A DNA stretch of 64,000 nt from Diaporthe sp. PMI_573 (GCA_021399435.1 JAJTUP010000040.1:1-64000), one strand, 5' to 3'. Positions 34,408-45,187 are shown, counted from the stretch's first letter. Program-made: numbers and translations. Notes: generated by a model from the sequence alone, not told the origin.

Positions 34408-37235
34408 CAGTGTTGCTAATAATATAAACAATACGTATATTGGCAATATGGACCCCCTCGCAATAATATCGTATTGTCAAGAGGCGATATTGTATTACCC
34501 AATATAAACATGACCCATATTGTATTGTATTGCCAAGAACCCAATATATTGGCAGTGTGACAATACATCCAATATATTCCACGTGGACCTCATCATTCAT
34601 CTGCCTCAGCGAAAATCTCGTCACCTTGAAAATCTCGTATCCCAAACCATGACTTCAGGCACTCCAATGCTTCAATCACATCACTCCCAAGTCGATTTCG
34701 ACGGTCTGTAATCGTTATCTTCGCCCCAGAGAAGAGTCGTTCGGGCTCCGCAGACATTGCAGGAATTGACAATATATCCACGGCCATCTTGCTCAGGCTC
34801 GGGTAGTTTTTCTGCTGCGTCTCCTCTAGCCACCATGCAAGGGCGCTCGTAAAACCATAAACCCGTTCAGACTTGCAATAACGCTCGTATTCGTCCGTGA
34901 TGAGTGACGGCTGCAGGTGCTTGTTCCGCCAATTCAAGAACTCGTTCGTGGTCGCCGATGGGACCTCGCAGAGTGGAAGAGGTGATTCCACAGGCTTATA
35001 TTCGTTCCACAGCGCCTCAAGCAACTCCTTCGACGACTCAACCCACTCCTTTTTCCAGTTCTCCTGGATGTAGTGCCATTTATGCGAAGGGTGGAGCACG
35101 ATAGCTGCAAACGTAGGCAGGTGATTCATCAGTAAGGCGGTAATACTTGTCCATCTTCGCCCAGCCCGAGTTATACATCGGTGCCATCACCGGATCGTCG
35201 ACATTTGCCTCCTTGCCGGCTTCGAATTGTGCCAATACGAAGTCCATAGCCAGGAGGACATTGTCGAGTGTTGCAAACGATGATTCGAGAGCCTTAGTCG
35301 TCATCTTCAGCGTCTCTAAGAAGGACTTGATCTTCTCCAAGATGGTCCAGTCCTCTGAAGAGAGCTCGTCTCCAGCGCAGTCTGCTTCCATCCATTTGTT
35401 GAAATAGCCGTCAATTGCGTCTCTAAGATTCAAGGCCGCTCTCAACATGGTATACCACGAGCTCCACCTTGTGTCGTTGTCTCGCGCAAGCTTACGGTTA
35501 TGGCTGATAGCAAGAAACTTTTGGCTGCGCTGAACATTCCGTTGGATGTAAACGACGAAGTTGTGAAGCTTGCCAAGAGGTCCCTTCTTCCGCCACGCTT
35601 CAATATGCTTTAGTGTCACATTATACAGACCTGGATCGTCGCGTTCGAGCTTCTCATTGTCGGTAACGAAGAGGAAGGCTTTAGCGGCGAGATTGATGAT
35701 ATGACCTTGGCAGCGGAGTCGGTGAACTTTGGGATCGTATCGGATGTCATATCGGCGAAGGAGGCCTGTGGGATGTTAGAACCAGTCAGTAGAAACGGTG
35801 AGTTGTACTGACCAAGCGAAAGGGATCTCATCATTGTGTCGTTATTGCCAGCATTGTCCATCACGAAATATCTGAGTTTTGAAGCAAAGCCCCATCCGTC
35901 AACCACTTCCAAAATCGCCGCCGCGAGGTGAGAACCGTCGTGCTCACTGTCGATGTCTTTCAACGCCAAAATATGGTGTTCCAGCTGGCCGTCTTCCGTG
36001 ACATAGTGGCCGACTACGCCCAAGATGGCCAAAGAGTTGGGAGAAGTCCAAAGGTCGCAGCTGATGTGAATTCTTGACTTCGCCGACTGTATGCGCTGCT
36101 TGACCTTGTCCTTCTGGTCTTCATACTGCCGCATGATCCATTTCCTGATGGTCTCGTGCGTATCTGGAAGCCAAGTATCGATATCGTTATTGATGTAGGC
36201 CAAGAGTGCCCGGAACTCTGGGCATTCTACAAGCCGAAATGGGAGAGAGCAGGCCGTAATAAACCTCACGTACAACACTTCGAGCTGGTCAGGGTCGATC
36301 GAATCTCCGGATTGATCGTTGAGCCGACGGCGTTTGCGGGGATTTTCTTCTGCTGCAGCACGAGCTTGTTCGAGGATCGTTCGTATCGTTGTCACTTTAG
36401 CTGTTCGCAGGGCTCCTTTTGGCAGACCGTGGCCGTCAGGAGGAGGGTCCATAAGATGTTTTGCAGGAGCCGCAGTACCCCCAGAACAGGCATATGCTCT
36501 GTCACAATGTTTGCAACGCCACTCTTCTTTTCCGGTCCGCGGATTGTAGTATCTCGTCTCCATCTCCTCGTCTGGCATATGAGAGAAGACCCATGACGTT
36601 CTGGGTTTGGTGGAGGAGGTTGTGGAGGCTGTGCGAGGTCGAGATGACTGGCATTTGGGCGTTTGGCTCTGGTCTAGGTCATTCAACTGCCGGCTGGAAA
36701 ACTCCGAAACGTCGACTGAAATTGACTCTCTTCGTTGCGACCATTGGCCAAAAGGGAGGCATTGTTGAGGCATGGCGGTACGGTTAGTACAGTAGGCTCG
36801 ACAGTGATAAAGAAAATGGGCAGAGGTGACAATGGACCATGGCCAATGTCGGCAGGCAACCACCGGTAGGCCCGGCCCAACATGGTCCGCACCAATCGTA
36901 CCTCTTATACCTCCCCTGACGCGTGGAAGAAACGCGTGGTCGCGTGTTAGGTCTGATTGTCAATAAAGACGTGTGTTGAGGTGAATGCTAGCCAATAAAG
37001 TGCCCAGTATCCCTATTGCTGGTATAGGGTAAGGCCTGCCCGCTACTGTCAAAAGGCAATTTCGCCCCAGGACTGACAACCCAATATAAATAATATATTG
37101 CCAATATGGACATCATCATATTATATTGTCACAATATCAAATTCTTCATATCATATTGTCACAATATGAGAAAGTCCATATCATATGGGTTATATTACAA
37201 TATACTACTTTATTGCCATACTATTAGCAACACTG
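34408..37235 (-). mobile_element. hAT transposon (copy 2), nested in copy 3
   Basis: The ends are perfect inverted repeats of 14 bp, CAGTGTTGCTAATA (34408-34421, and reversed at 37222-37235), with the CAGTG start usual for hAT. Inside both ends lie AT-rich arrays of ATATTG/CAATAT (34440-34580 and 37080-37215). The element splits an older hAT gene (copy 3) whose two parts flank it. The flanking octamers (TTGTTGAT and CTGGTCCT) do not match, so the target duplication is not visible. Confidence 0.8.
34593..36773 (-). pseudogene. hAT transposase of copy 2, one-base frameshift
   Basis: From ATG 36773 the product has a BED-like finger (WRCKHCDRAYACSGG...KHL), the catalytic core (IHISCDLWTSPNSLAILGVV, YFVMDNAGNND) and a 47-nt phase-1 intron at 35812-35766 (GTCAGT...CACAG). 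The spliced frame continues to MDKYYRLTDESPAY. Near 35108 the frame slips by one base in a T run, and the remainder is open in the next frame: AAIVLHPSHKWHY, the dimerisation motif AMSAEPERLFSGAKITIT and a stop at 34593. One indel is the only lesion, so the copy is young or contains a sequencing error. Full-length hAT proteins are of similar size. Confidence 0.85.
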
Positions 37236-37350
37236 CTGGTCCTTGAGGTAGGCAGCGGCAAGCACTTGTTCTGGATTGAGTCGGGATTGATCCTCCTCTT
37301 AGAGTGTCCTCTTTTGTACCTCAACCACATGCTCAAGCATCTCAATTGCC
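37236..37350 (-). pseudogene. Displaced N-side piece of hAT copy 3
   Basis: On the minus strand this reads EMLEHVVEVQKRTL, a stop, then EEDQSRLNPEQVLAAAYLKD. It stands exactly where the codons before INNAWVKANEYY of copy 3 should be, and it contains an in-frame TAA. Confidence 0.45.
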
Positions 37351-37652
37351 TCTTTGATATCTACATGAACGAACGGGTGCTAGAGAGGATAACGCAGTCT
37401 CAGAATCAACCTCTTGATCATCGCAATGAGGTTGATTCTACGGTGGTTAGCTGGGAAGATTTGACAGAAGACGGTTGGCTTACTCTCGAAGATATGTATA
37501 TAGAAATCCATTGCGTATTAAGTCTGGAAGTTGACGCTGTTATCGGCGAGTTTACTTACCAACCTGCCTCTGACGGAGAAGAGACAATTGTGGACAAATT
37601 TGAGGTCCAAGATGGGTCAGAGAGCGAAGGAACGGGGAAAGAATTGACCTAA
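37345..37652 (+). pseudogene. C-terminal relic of another hAT transposase
   Basis: On the plus strand the frame contains IYMNERVLERITQSQ and EDGWLTLEDMYIE, which align with the C-terminus of hAT copy 1 (MNDRVLDRVEDQ, DWLDLEDSYLEL). It lacks everything before the dimerisation region and ends at 37652. Confidence 0.6.
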
Positions 37653-39068
37653 TTTGGCTTGGTTATTTGTATTATATGACCCTTGGGCAGCTTTATATAT
37701 GGGTAGTTATATTGCAATAAAAAGCGCGGTTTTTATTCGGAATAAAAAGCTGCTTCATTATAATAAAAAGCAGTTTAATACACAAATGTATTAAGCGCGT
37801 GCCCATCCCTATTGTACTTGGCCGGATCGAATTTGGCATGGCGGATTATACGCCGGGCCTTAAAATTCTCAAGCATCTTCTTACGGGCATCGTAGGTGGA
37901 AGGAAAGAGCTACTTTGGCATTCCTATGAGCTCCTGCGTCATTCCACGCCACGAGAACTTGCCAAAGAGAGTGGCATAATACAAATGCAAACATTTGGTA
38001 TCTACGTGTAGCGCTTCAGATCTTAGCGGACTAGAGGCTATACTCAATGTCCAAACAGCTACACAAGTACCGGACAACTCTCAATCTCGTCACCAGCATA
38101 GCGACATTATAAGCATTCTTTTTCTCAAACGCTAGTACTTTCTAATAGCTTGTCTAGGCACAGCTCGATTCATGGCCAGCACATCACTGAGTTAAAGACC
38201 ACTATCTCTACGAAAAAGAAAAACATCACCAACTCGATCACCAGCACCGATCAGCAGCTCACTATAGTGAATACCTGGTTTGAGCAGCTCAACCCTGCAG
38301 ACATTAAACGTGAAAAATACAGCATATCTTTGTGAAGTGTCTCAATACTTGAAATACGCCGCCTCACTGTGCACACGCCTTGCTCTAGAATTAGTCGTTC
38401 TCCTTTGTCAGTAATATCTGTGAAAACCTTGTTTAAGATAAACAAGTCCTGGATAGCGGCAAGGTCCTCGTGATAATGCCCATATCCACCACTTGGCGAC
38501 GAGGGAGGCAGTGGGCACTATAACTACGATATCCCCTCGTAGAAACGGCACGCATTAGGCGAAATACCACATCTAACATCATGTGTTCATATCCGAGAAT
38601 CGTTAGAGGATTAGGTACATCTTGAGCCTTAGATGGGAAGCCAGCGACAGTATTTTCGCCGTCAATGGTGGCGAAAGTTCGCCTCTTTGGCTCAGGTGTA
38701 GAGAGTGAGATATCTGGATTCTCGTCTCTATGCCGCTTCATGGCGCTGTGGTATTTCAGTCCGGCCCCGTGTTTTAAGCTTAACAGTTGGGGATGTTCAG
38801 AGTATGCTTTCGTAATAGAAGTCCGAGCTGGCAGTTAGTTCATTTCTGCTCTATATACAGTATCAATCCACAGGTACAGCAGTGTCAGGGCCAACACGTG
38901 GTTATTGTTAATAAGATGCACAAAGGCGGCAATATGCCAAGAGAGGATCCGGTAGCTTGTGAGTTGGTTGGATTAATACTGCAATACGCTCATTTTGCTC
39001 CTCTCCTTCCGACCAAAATGTTTATATGATACATTCAACATAGGAGTGGGTTCGACTTATTAAGTCAA
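37653..39068. other. Non-coding interval with scattered fragments
   Basis: 37690-37790 has AATAAAAAGC repeats (AATAAAAAGCGCGG, AATAAAAAGCTGC, AATAAAAAGCAG). The minus frame at 38433-38741 (MKRHRDENPDISLSTPEPKR) looks coding-like but is not recognised. No other feature could be supported. Confidence 0.35.
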
Positions 39069-39514
39069 CGACGCCCCCTTCGGCCCACCCCCCTGCTTCG
39101 GCCCATTCCTGACGCGGGTGCGCGTCCGGCACCCTCCCTTGCTTCGACCACCATAACTTTCCACCAGACTTTTGTCTTCTCTTCATACTTTGCACAGTTT
39201 ATCATTACCATACAATGAAGCCGTATCTCGAAGAAGACCTGCTGGTAGCTATCGAAGCTGTCGTGAATATGCAGAAGACAAAGACAGACGAAGAGAATGC
39301 GGACAAGCCACGCAGGCAATTTGCATGTCCCTTCCAGAAACTAGATCCTCTCAAGGACCATGACTGTTTGAAGGATGAATTACATCGGGTCAAGCACGTC
39401 AAGCAGCATGTGTAACGACGCCACAAACAACCAGGCTATTACTGCGCACGTTGGTATGTCGTCTTCAAGGACGCGAAAGCGAGGCTGCGTTGTCATCTAA
39501 AGCGAGGATACTAA
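39069..39514 (+). pseudogene. Pogo-like 5' end joined to a C2H2-like zinc finger, stop-containing
   Basis: The 5' flank (39069-39214) shares ACCCCCCTG and TTCGGGCC-type GC-rich motifs with the flank upstream of the pogo transposase start at 13809. The frame opens at 39215 with MKPYLEEDLLVAIEAV, close to the start of that transposase (MKPYTEDDVLAALEAI). It then switches to the fungal C2H2-type finger FACPFQKLDPLKDHDCLKDE, followed by VKHVKQHV, TAA (39413-39415), RRHKQPGYYCARWYVVF. The stop replaces a usual Tyr or similar, and the second zinc Cys of YCARC is Trp here. It is a dead fusion of transposase leader and zinc finger. Confidence 0.6.
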
Positions 39515-40041
39515 GACTTTCAGTTCAATTTACATTATTCAGTAAGCATTGTGATCTCAAAAGCTGCACTATCTACTAAATAAGAAAGGCAATTAGTAAA
39601 CCACCAGTAAAGTATAATATTGCCATTGACATTAAGTGTCGGCCATAATGCCTGCGTGTAACAGCATATAATGGCCACCTACTTCCTATTGTTTTGTAAG
39701 AGGGATGCGGAATTATTAATGCATTCGACTTTCCTTCAAACAAGACTTGAGAAGAGCAAGAAACAGTAGTTGTAGTTTATATTTTAGACCGCGTAGGACA
39801 GTATGACCGTGATTAAAGAGAAGTCTAAATCCTTAAATGTACGTTGTATTTGAAAATTTCTTTTGTAGCTTTAGAGCTTTTTAAACCTAGAAGCAAGAAG
39901 GAACAGGCTTAAGTATTGTATTTTAATGGAATTGTATTTTTAAATTTGGCAACCCCCTAAGACTAGCACCATGGCATATAGCTATGTTTAAGGGAGAGAG
40001 AGGCCTGTTTAGCTGAGTTGGCTGCGGAAATATTTGGTATA
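39515..40041. other. AT-rich non-coding interval
   Basis: AT-rich sequence with no reading frame of note; possibly decayed transposon. Confidence 0.3.
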
Positions 40042-40272
40042 TTAAGCAAGATTTGTGGCGGTTCTTCGGCTTGATCTTAAGCACAACTGCAGGCGAAGGA
40101 GGTTGAACCAAGGCTTGATAACCTCCGTTCTCGCACCGTTAATACGGCTGAAGTGTATCTGACGGCTTCGAATGCTTCTAATATCGGGATTCCTCGCGAG
40201 AAACGCCCCTAACCACCAGCGACCGAGTGGTGGTGGTTGTTTATTGATTTCCTTGAACTCCAAGAAGATCAC
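40042..40272 (-). pseudogene. Pogo transposase fragment
   Basis: The frame contains PPPLGRWWLGAFLARNPDI, then SRINGARTEVIKPWFNLLRL. It is colinear with the Tc5/CENP-B-like DNA-binding part of the transposase at 12227-13809. The N- and C-terminal parts are missing. Confidence 0.7.
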
Positions 40273-40475
40273 TGAATTCCATCAGATCTGCATAGATGAA
40301 GGACAGGGGGCCGTGGGGAGAGATAACTGGGTAACGACGCGCTGAAAGTTCATCGGAGGCAGGTGGCTTGGCAGACCACTAGCGTAGCTGAGAGGTATGC
40401 AAATGGAGATTTACGCGGTCAATATCGTCTCGTTCAACCTCGACGGAGTCAAAAGAAAATTAAATAAGCAAGAAA
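40273..40475. other. Short spacer
   Basis: No feature recognised. Confidence 0.3.
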
Positions 40476-40790
40476 TTACACGAATATGGGCTTGGTAAGA
40501 ACGCGATATTCCACATAGTCGTCGTTGTCAATAGAGATAACCATCCCTGGAGAGACAAGCTTGCCCTCGAAGGGGCCAGTCTGCTTGCGCTCGTACTTGA
40601 TGCCCATGTAGATCTTTGTCTCCTCGTCACTGACTCGTAATTGACCGGCCACTCGAAGAAGCCTGCTCGGCAGGGCGTCACCGGGCAGTCCCATCCGCGG
40701 TCGCTGTCAGACTTGCCCCTGCGTGTGCCCAGGAATGTCCTTCCTAACCTGGCAGTCCGGTCTTGTTTTTTGCCCTCTGTGATCACGTAT
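40476..40790 (-). pseudogene. Unidentified gene remnant with a frameshift
   Basis: Two overlapping minus frames read like one protein. The first has GKSDSDRGWDCPVTPCRAGF and then FEWPVN. The second has VSDEETKIYMGIKYERKQTG, then KLVSPGMVISIDNDDYVEYR and a stop at 40476. The switch falls near 40625-40645 and fits a single-base indel. The acidic C-terminus looks like real coding sequence, but I do not recognise the family. No start or upstream exon was found. Confidence 0.4.
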
Positions 40791-41680
40791 CAGCATAGAA
40801 TCAAAAATAACTTGCGGTCGTGGGCCCAGGGCGTCTAAGGTGTTCATCGCCGCCTCAGTGCTCAAAAAAAAAAAAAGAGGTTACCCAGCAACAGCGTTGG
40901 TACCTAGGCTCAGAAACGAGGATGAAAGAGTCGCTATCCTCAGCGCCGAACTTGCGGCAGCTGGGGTTGAAGATGGGCCGGAAGTTCTCAGGAAGCCGAA
41001 CCCCGCCAAGTTACAGCCGGTTCACATGAGGAGAACCTTGTCAAAGGTTGAGGCCATGTCGGCTTAGTAAGGCAACTCGGGAACCTCGGGTTCTGGAAGC
41101 CAAGAACACACGGATCTCACTCTCTTCTTTCCACTCGATCGGCCCTTGTCAGGGGGGGGACTCTAATTTTATCGTGTGCTGGAATTGCCTGTTTCATATT
41201 TTTCATGGTATGCGCCGCGGAGTTCTCGCAGTCTATAGCCTGTCCTCGTCCCCAACGGCTGCACTTACGAATCTTAAACGTGCATCATATCACCTCAACA
41301 GTGCTGGAATCATTCTTCCACGCGTTGTGTTTTCCATCATGTCTTATCTACTTTTCATTACGCTAATTTCGGTTGGTATGCTTATGGCTTTGCCAGCTCT
41401 GAGTATAATGTGAATTGACGATTGAAAAGTCTTTTCCGCTCGATTAGCTAATGCATGATTAGCTTAGGGTTCAGAACAAGGAAATCTGTCTAATCCGGAG
41501 AGGGTTACATACATTTCAAGTCCGGTAATGTGCTGGATCATCGGCTTAAATGTTTTCGTGGTCCAACATTGTGTCCCAGTGCCAGAGGTGTGAGGGCTGG
41601 AGGGAGTGAAGGTTAAGGAGATGGGGGATTCTCGCAGCTCGGGACATGGAAGCACTTTGGGCATGTATTGACCTTATTTT
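40791..41680. other. Non-coding interval
   Basis: Contains an A13 run at about 40863-40875 and a G8 run near 41152. No gene recognised. Confidence 0.3.
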
Positions 41681-42730
41681 TTATAACATCAAAATTCGCG
41701 GCTGGCCTAGGCATACGTCGACTGCAAAAGCCAATCCCAATAGTTCAACCCTCTGCTGCGCAACGTCCTCCCGGCAAAAGTCCATCCTTGCGGGCCATCT
41801 TCCCAGTGTTGGGCTCTCCCTCATCTCGGCTTCCAGCATCGCCTCTTGACCATCAGCAGGCCTTAGTATCTGAAGCCTCTTTATCGTCTCACTCTTCAGA
41901 GTAGCGCCCTTGGCCTTTGTCTGGGCAGGGAGGTTGTGAAAGTAATGATCGCCTGCCTCAGTAGAAAAAAAGTCCAGCATCTCAAACCTAATCCGTTGCT
42001 TCCATGCCCGTGGTACCCAACGAATGCACTGGTTGGCAAGCCCGTGACCGCAGAGATTTCCGTCCAAGCAGTTTAGATCCTTGCCGGCCAGGGTGCAGAT
42101 GCATTGAGTATGATTCTGTGCGTGACTGGATTTTAACTGCTCGCTTTTCGTCCTGATAAGCTTGCTCAATTGTCTTTGAAATTGCCTCAGGGTGACATCG
42201 AGTGTATTTATCCCCTGCTCTGTGCTGCTCTCTAAACGGGACTGAACACTCGTTCCATCGGTTGTGCTTGAGGTAGTAGTGGGAGTGACGGCCGGGTCTA
42301 GCATGTTGGTGGCTAGGGTATAGTCACCGGTCTTGAACTTGTTCTTTGCAGCTCGGGACGGTTGTCGCCGCCGGCTGACTGCTTTTGGTTCTTGCGCCTT
42401 TGAATGTTTTGAAATTTCATCCTCGAACCACCGTTCAGCACACCTGGAAAAACTCCAAACACAGTACACATGACCTCTGCGAAGAACAGCCGGGGACATC
42501 AATTTGCGGGAATCCATCGGAGCACCGTAGTGATTTGTGAGAAACACCATTAGTAACTCACGGAAACTTGACGGAAGACGGACGTCAAATATATGGACAA
42601 ATGGCAGTGTACAGTAATCGAAGCAGCACATTAAACTTTGAGATGCAAGGTCAATCGGTGTATGTACAGTACATATGATCAATCGTGAACAAATACCTTG
42701 CTGTGTGAAGCACTTGAGTCCAGCCCTCAT
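41681..42730 (-). CDS. Hypothetical protein, family not recognised
   Basis: A 349-codon open frame with a Ser/Thr-rich middle (DPAVTPTTTSSTTDGTS), a predicted coiled region (LRQFQRQLSKLIRTKSEQLK) and a Cys-rich segment (CICTLAGKDLNCLDGNLCGH). An acceptor-like TTTTTCCAG before CAERWFEDEISKHSK suggests that the N-terminal part may be intron and the true coding part shorter. No catalytic motif was recognised. It could be a host gene or a chance frame in degraded repeats. Confidence 0.35.
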   Translation of the reverse strand: MRAGLKCFTQQGICSRLIICTVHTPIDLASQSLMCCFDYCTLPFVHIFDVRLPSSFRELLMVFLTNHYGAPMDSRKLMSPAVLRRGHVYCVWSFSRCAERWFEDEISKHSKAQEPKAVSRRRQPSRAAKNKFKTGDYTLATNMLDPAVTPTTTSSTTDGTSVQSRLESSTEQGINTLDVTLRQFQRQLSKLIRTKSEQLKSSHAQNHTQCICTLAGKDLNCLDGNLCGHGLANQCIRWVPRAWKQRIRFEMLDFFSTEAGDHYFHNLPAQTKAKGATLKSETIKRLQILRPADGQEAMLEAEMRESPTLGRWPARMDFCREDVAQQRVELLGLAFAVDVCLGQPRILML

Positions 42731-43486
42731 GCTAAAGTACTGTACTTTATTATGAGAATCCCTCTATACACCTGACGTATACACAGTCCTGTACAGTACT
42801 TGCTGGCATCGAAAGCAGTGGCAGGTGATTACAGGTAGAAAATCGACGCCTCGAGACATCCGAGTCCCGGTTCGCGGCCATTAATAAAGCCTTCGATTTC
42901 GTGGTCGTCTGAAGGACGCTCGGTCTTCTCGAGTGGCCAAGCATGTTTTTGGTGTCCACTTTGCTTTTCAGTGTTGATGCAAAGAGAGCACGCGTGAGAC
43001 AAACAGACATGTTCTCAGGATAACGTGGTACATCACCCAGCCGGACAGATCACCTACCCAGACAGTTTTGCTAACTCCACCAACTTTAGCCATCTCCAGC
43101 ACCCACCCAGGGCGAAAGATTAATAAAAGTTGGCACTAATTGGTGCCAACTGCTTCAAATTGCTTCTTTCCAATTGATTCCCTTAATTTAGAGTGGTTGG
43201 GGTGGCTGCAGTACCAGCCTGAAGTGGCCGACTTCTGGTGGGAAAATCAGCTTCCCCACCAAAACGGAGCATTTTAGCCATGCAGGATTAACCTCAATCT
43301 ACACTAGCCAGGCCAACTATTTGGGCGGTCCGCGGCGGACCGCTTAAAATTGTACTATTATACACTCAGAATCTGACTGACTAGACTCTTCTACATCTTG
43401 TAGATGCTCTCCTGTGTCAAAGTCGAGGTGTAAAGGCACAAATTCCGTGTTCCTCATGTAGGGCGGGCGAGAAACCATTCAACAGC
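42731..43486. other. Non-coding interval left of the gypsy element
   Basis: No gene recognised. Contains a short inverted repeat, CACTAATTGGTGCCAA, near 43134 and GGTCCGCGGCGGACCGC near 43327. Confidence 0.3.
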
Positions 43487-43697
43487 TGTGGCGGTTGTCA
43501 CCACTAGACGGGCTGACACCACCACAAGGTGCTGGCAGGGGCTGGTCCCTGCCACAGGCACGGACCACGGTTATTAAACTTCTCCACGCGTCGCACATCG
43601 CGAGTTTCTTTCCTTCCTTCTTCTCTCCTTAAGCTTAGAATCTTCGTACGTAGTGCCAATACAACAGCTTCCATGCTGGATATTACTGGCCGTTACA
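43487..43697 (+). repeat. Gypsy 5' LTR
   Basis: 211 bp, starts TGTGGCGGTTGTC and ends GGCCGTTACA. It is identical to the 3' LTR except for A at 43518 (G at 47614). TTATTAAA near 43572 could serve as the TATA element. AAGCTTAGAAT at 43631-43641 matches the PBS in reverse complement. Confidence 0.95.
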
Positions 43698-43699
43698 CT

Positions 43700-43710
43700 A
43701 TTCTAAGCTT
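43700..43710 (+). other. Primer-binding site, possibly self-primed
   Basis: ATTCTAAGCTT begins two bases after the LTR and is an exact 11-nt reverse complement of AAGCTTAGAAT inside the LTR (43631-43641). In Tf1-type elements the first 11 nt of the transcript fold back onto such a PBS. No TGG start of a tRNA-type PBS is present. Confidence 0.6.
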
Positions 43711-43863
43711 CAAACCCATCGCTGTCTAGCGATCCAGAAATAGGCAACCGTCGCTGCCCAGCGATCAACAAATAAGGCCACCTCAATCAAACCCTATGTC
43801 GTGTGCAGGCGACAGGAAAGAAATTGCACGAATTGAACCGAGAGATCGAGCACGCATCAACTG

Positions 43864-45159
43864 ATGCCTATTAAGAAGACATACCCGCCGGCAAGCCGCA
43901 GATCACACCGTCTCGCGCCCGAAGAGACACCTGTGTCAGAAGCCGAGAACGCCGAGAACGAGACCCTGCGGAGAATCGAAGAAGAGCAAAACATCGTGCC
44001 CAGCCGAGAAGAGAGGTCGACCGAGAACGAAGGAAGCATGTCGAACGCCGAGAACGCTGCGGCCGCACAGGCGGACAGGATACAGCAGCTTGAAGTCACG
44101 ATCGCCCGCTTGGAAGCAACGATTCAAAGCAACCGACATGCCACACCAGCCGCTCCCCGGCCTGTAGCTGAAGACATTGAAGACCGTAGCCGACGGGAAA
44201 TAACCCCCGCTGAGAGTGCCTTCGGGGGCACTGCTTTCAACCCGACCGGTCAGGCAGCGCTCCCTGCCTTTAAGCGATTCGGGACCATCGACAATGACAG
44301 AAACCCGAATTACAGCGATAAGGCCAAATCGCGCGGGAAGGAACCGCAAATTTTTGAAGGTGATGAGAAGGTCTTTGACCGCTGGGTTCGCAGCCTCGCC
44401 GCCAAGTTTGAAGAAGATGACGCTACATTTCGAAGCGAGAAGAGCCGGGTCAACTATATGATGGAGTTAGTTAAGGGCGGACCAGCCGAGGCACTAGAAC
44501 CGAGATACCTCTCGACAGAAAACCCGTTCTCTGGTGTCGCTGAGATGATTCAAGTCCTGGAAGCTGTTTATCATGACCGTAACCAATCCTCAGCTGCTCG
44601 CCTTGAGCTAAGCACGATGATGTTCGACCCAAATGGAGACTCCAACATCCATCGGTTCATCAGCAAGATCAACAGTCTGGCACAGAAAGCCCATATTGCA
44701 AGCGCGGATATGAAGCAGACCTTGTGGGAGCATATCCCAAAGTATCTTGACCATAGCCTCTTGGACCTCTGCCAGGACCCTAGTATCAGCTATGAGTCCT
44801 TTTGTACTCGTGTGTCCAATCGAGCGTACAGCCTTCAGGTCAGTCGTGGGGAGCGTCAAGCTAGTCAGAAGGGCTACGGCCGCTGGGGCAACCAGAAGCC
44901 AGGCAAAGCATCCGTCGCCAGCCGCAAACAGACCCAGCCGATAAAGCCCACGACATCAGCAGCTGCCGGGCGTGGCCTGACTGAGGACGAGAAGAAAGCT
45001 CACTGGGATGCCGGCACTTGCTTCAACTGCGGAAAGACGGGCCACATGTCTAGAGACTGCCCGGACAAGACCAAAATAAGCGCCGTAGGGGCCAAGAACT
45101 ACGTCGACAAAGATGTCAGAGTCGAGATCCCTTCTGCAGAAGAGACGGGAAACGAGTGA
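43864..45159 (+). CDS. Gypsy Gag protein
   Basis: 431 aa from ATG 43864. A coiled-coil-like segment (DRIQQLEVTIARLEATIQ) is followed by the retrotransposon Gag core (DEKVFDRWVRSLAAKF, MMFDPNGDSNIHRF). A perfect CCHC zinc knuckle (CFNCGKTGHMSRDC) lies near the C-terminus and would bind element RNA. The stop at 45157-45159 lies just after the slippery heptamer GGGAAAC, so Gag is the main product and Gag-Pol the frameshift product. No lesion was seen. Confidence 0.9.
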   Translation: MPIKKTYPPASRRSHRLAPEETPVSEAENAENETLRRIEEEQNIVPSREERSTENEGSMSNAENAAAAQADRIQQLEVTIARLEATIQSNRHATPAAPRPVAEDIEDRSRREITPAESAFGGTAFNPTGQAALPAFKRFGTIDNDRNPNYSDKAKSRGKEPQIFEGDEKVFDRWVRSLAAKFEEDDATFRSEKSRVNYMMELVKGGPAEALEPRYLSTENPFSGVAEMIQVLEAVYHDRNQSSAARLELSTMMFDPNGDSNIHRFISKINSLAQKAHIASADMKQTLWEHIPKYLDHSLLDLCQDPSISYESFCTRVSNRAYSLQVSRGERQASQKGYGRWGNQKPGKASVASRKQTQPIKPTTSAAAGRGLTEDEKKAHWDAGTCFNCGKTGHMSRDCPDKTKISAVGAKNYVDKDVRVEIPSAEETGNE

Positions 45160-45187
45160 GACCATCGAAAGTCTCCCCGATGGTCTC
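45147..45187 (+). promoter_or_regulatory. Programmed -1 frameshift signal
   Basis: The heptamer GGGAAAC (45147-45153) sits in the gag frame as xxG GGA AAC. A 4-nt spacer leads to a perfect 10-bp hairpin, GAGACCATCG (45158-45167) with CGATGGTCTC (45178-45187), around a 10-nt loop. A -1 slip enters the pol frame, which is open here. This matches the X XXY YYZ rule with a downstream stem. Confidence 0.75.
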
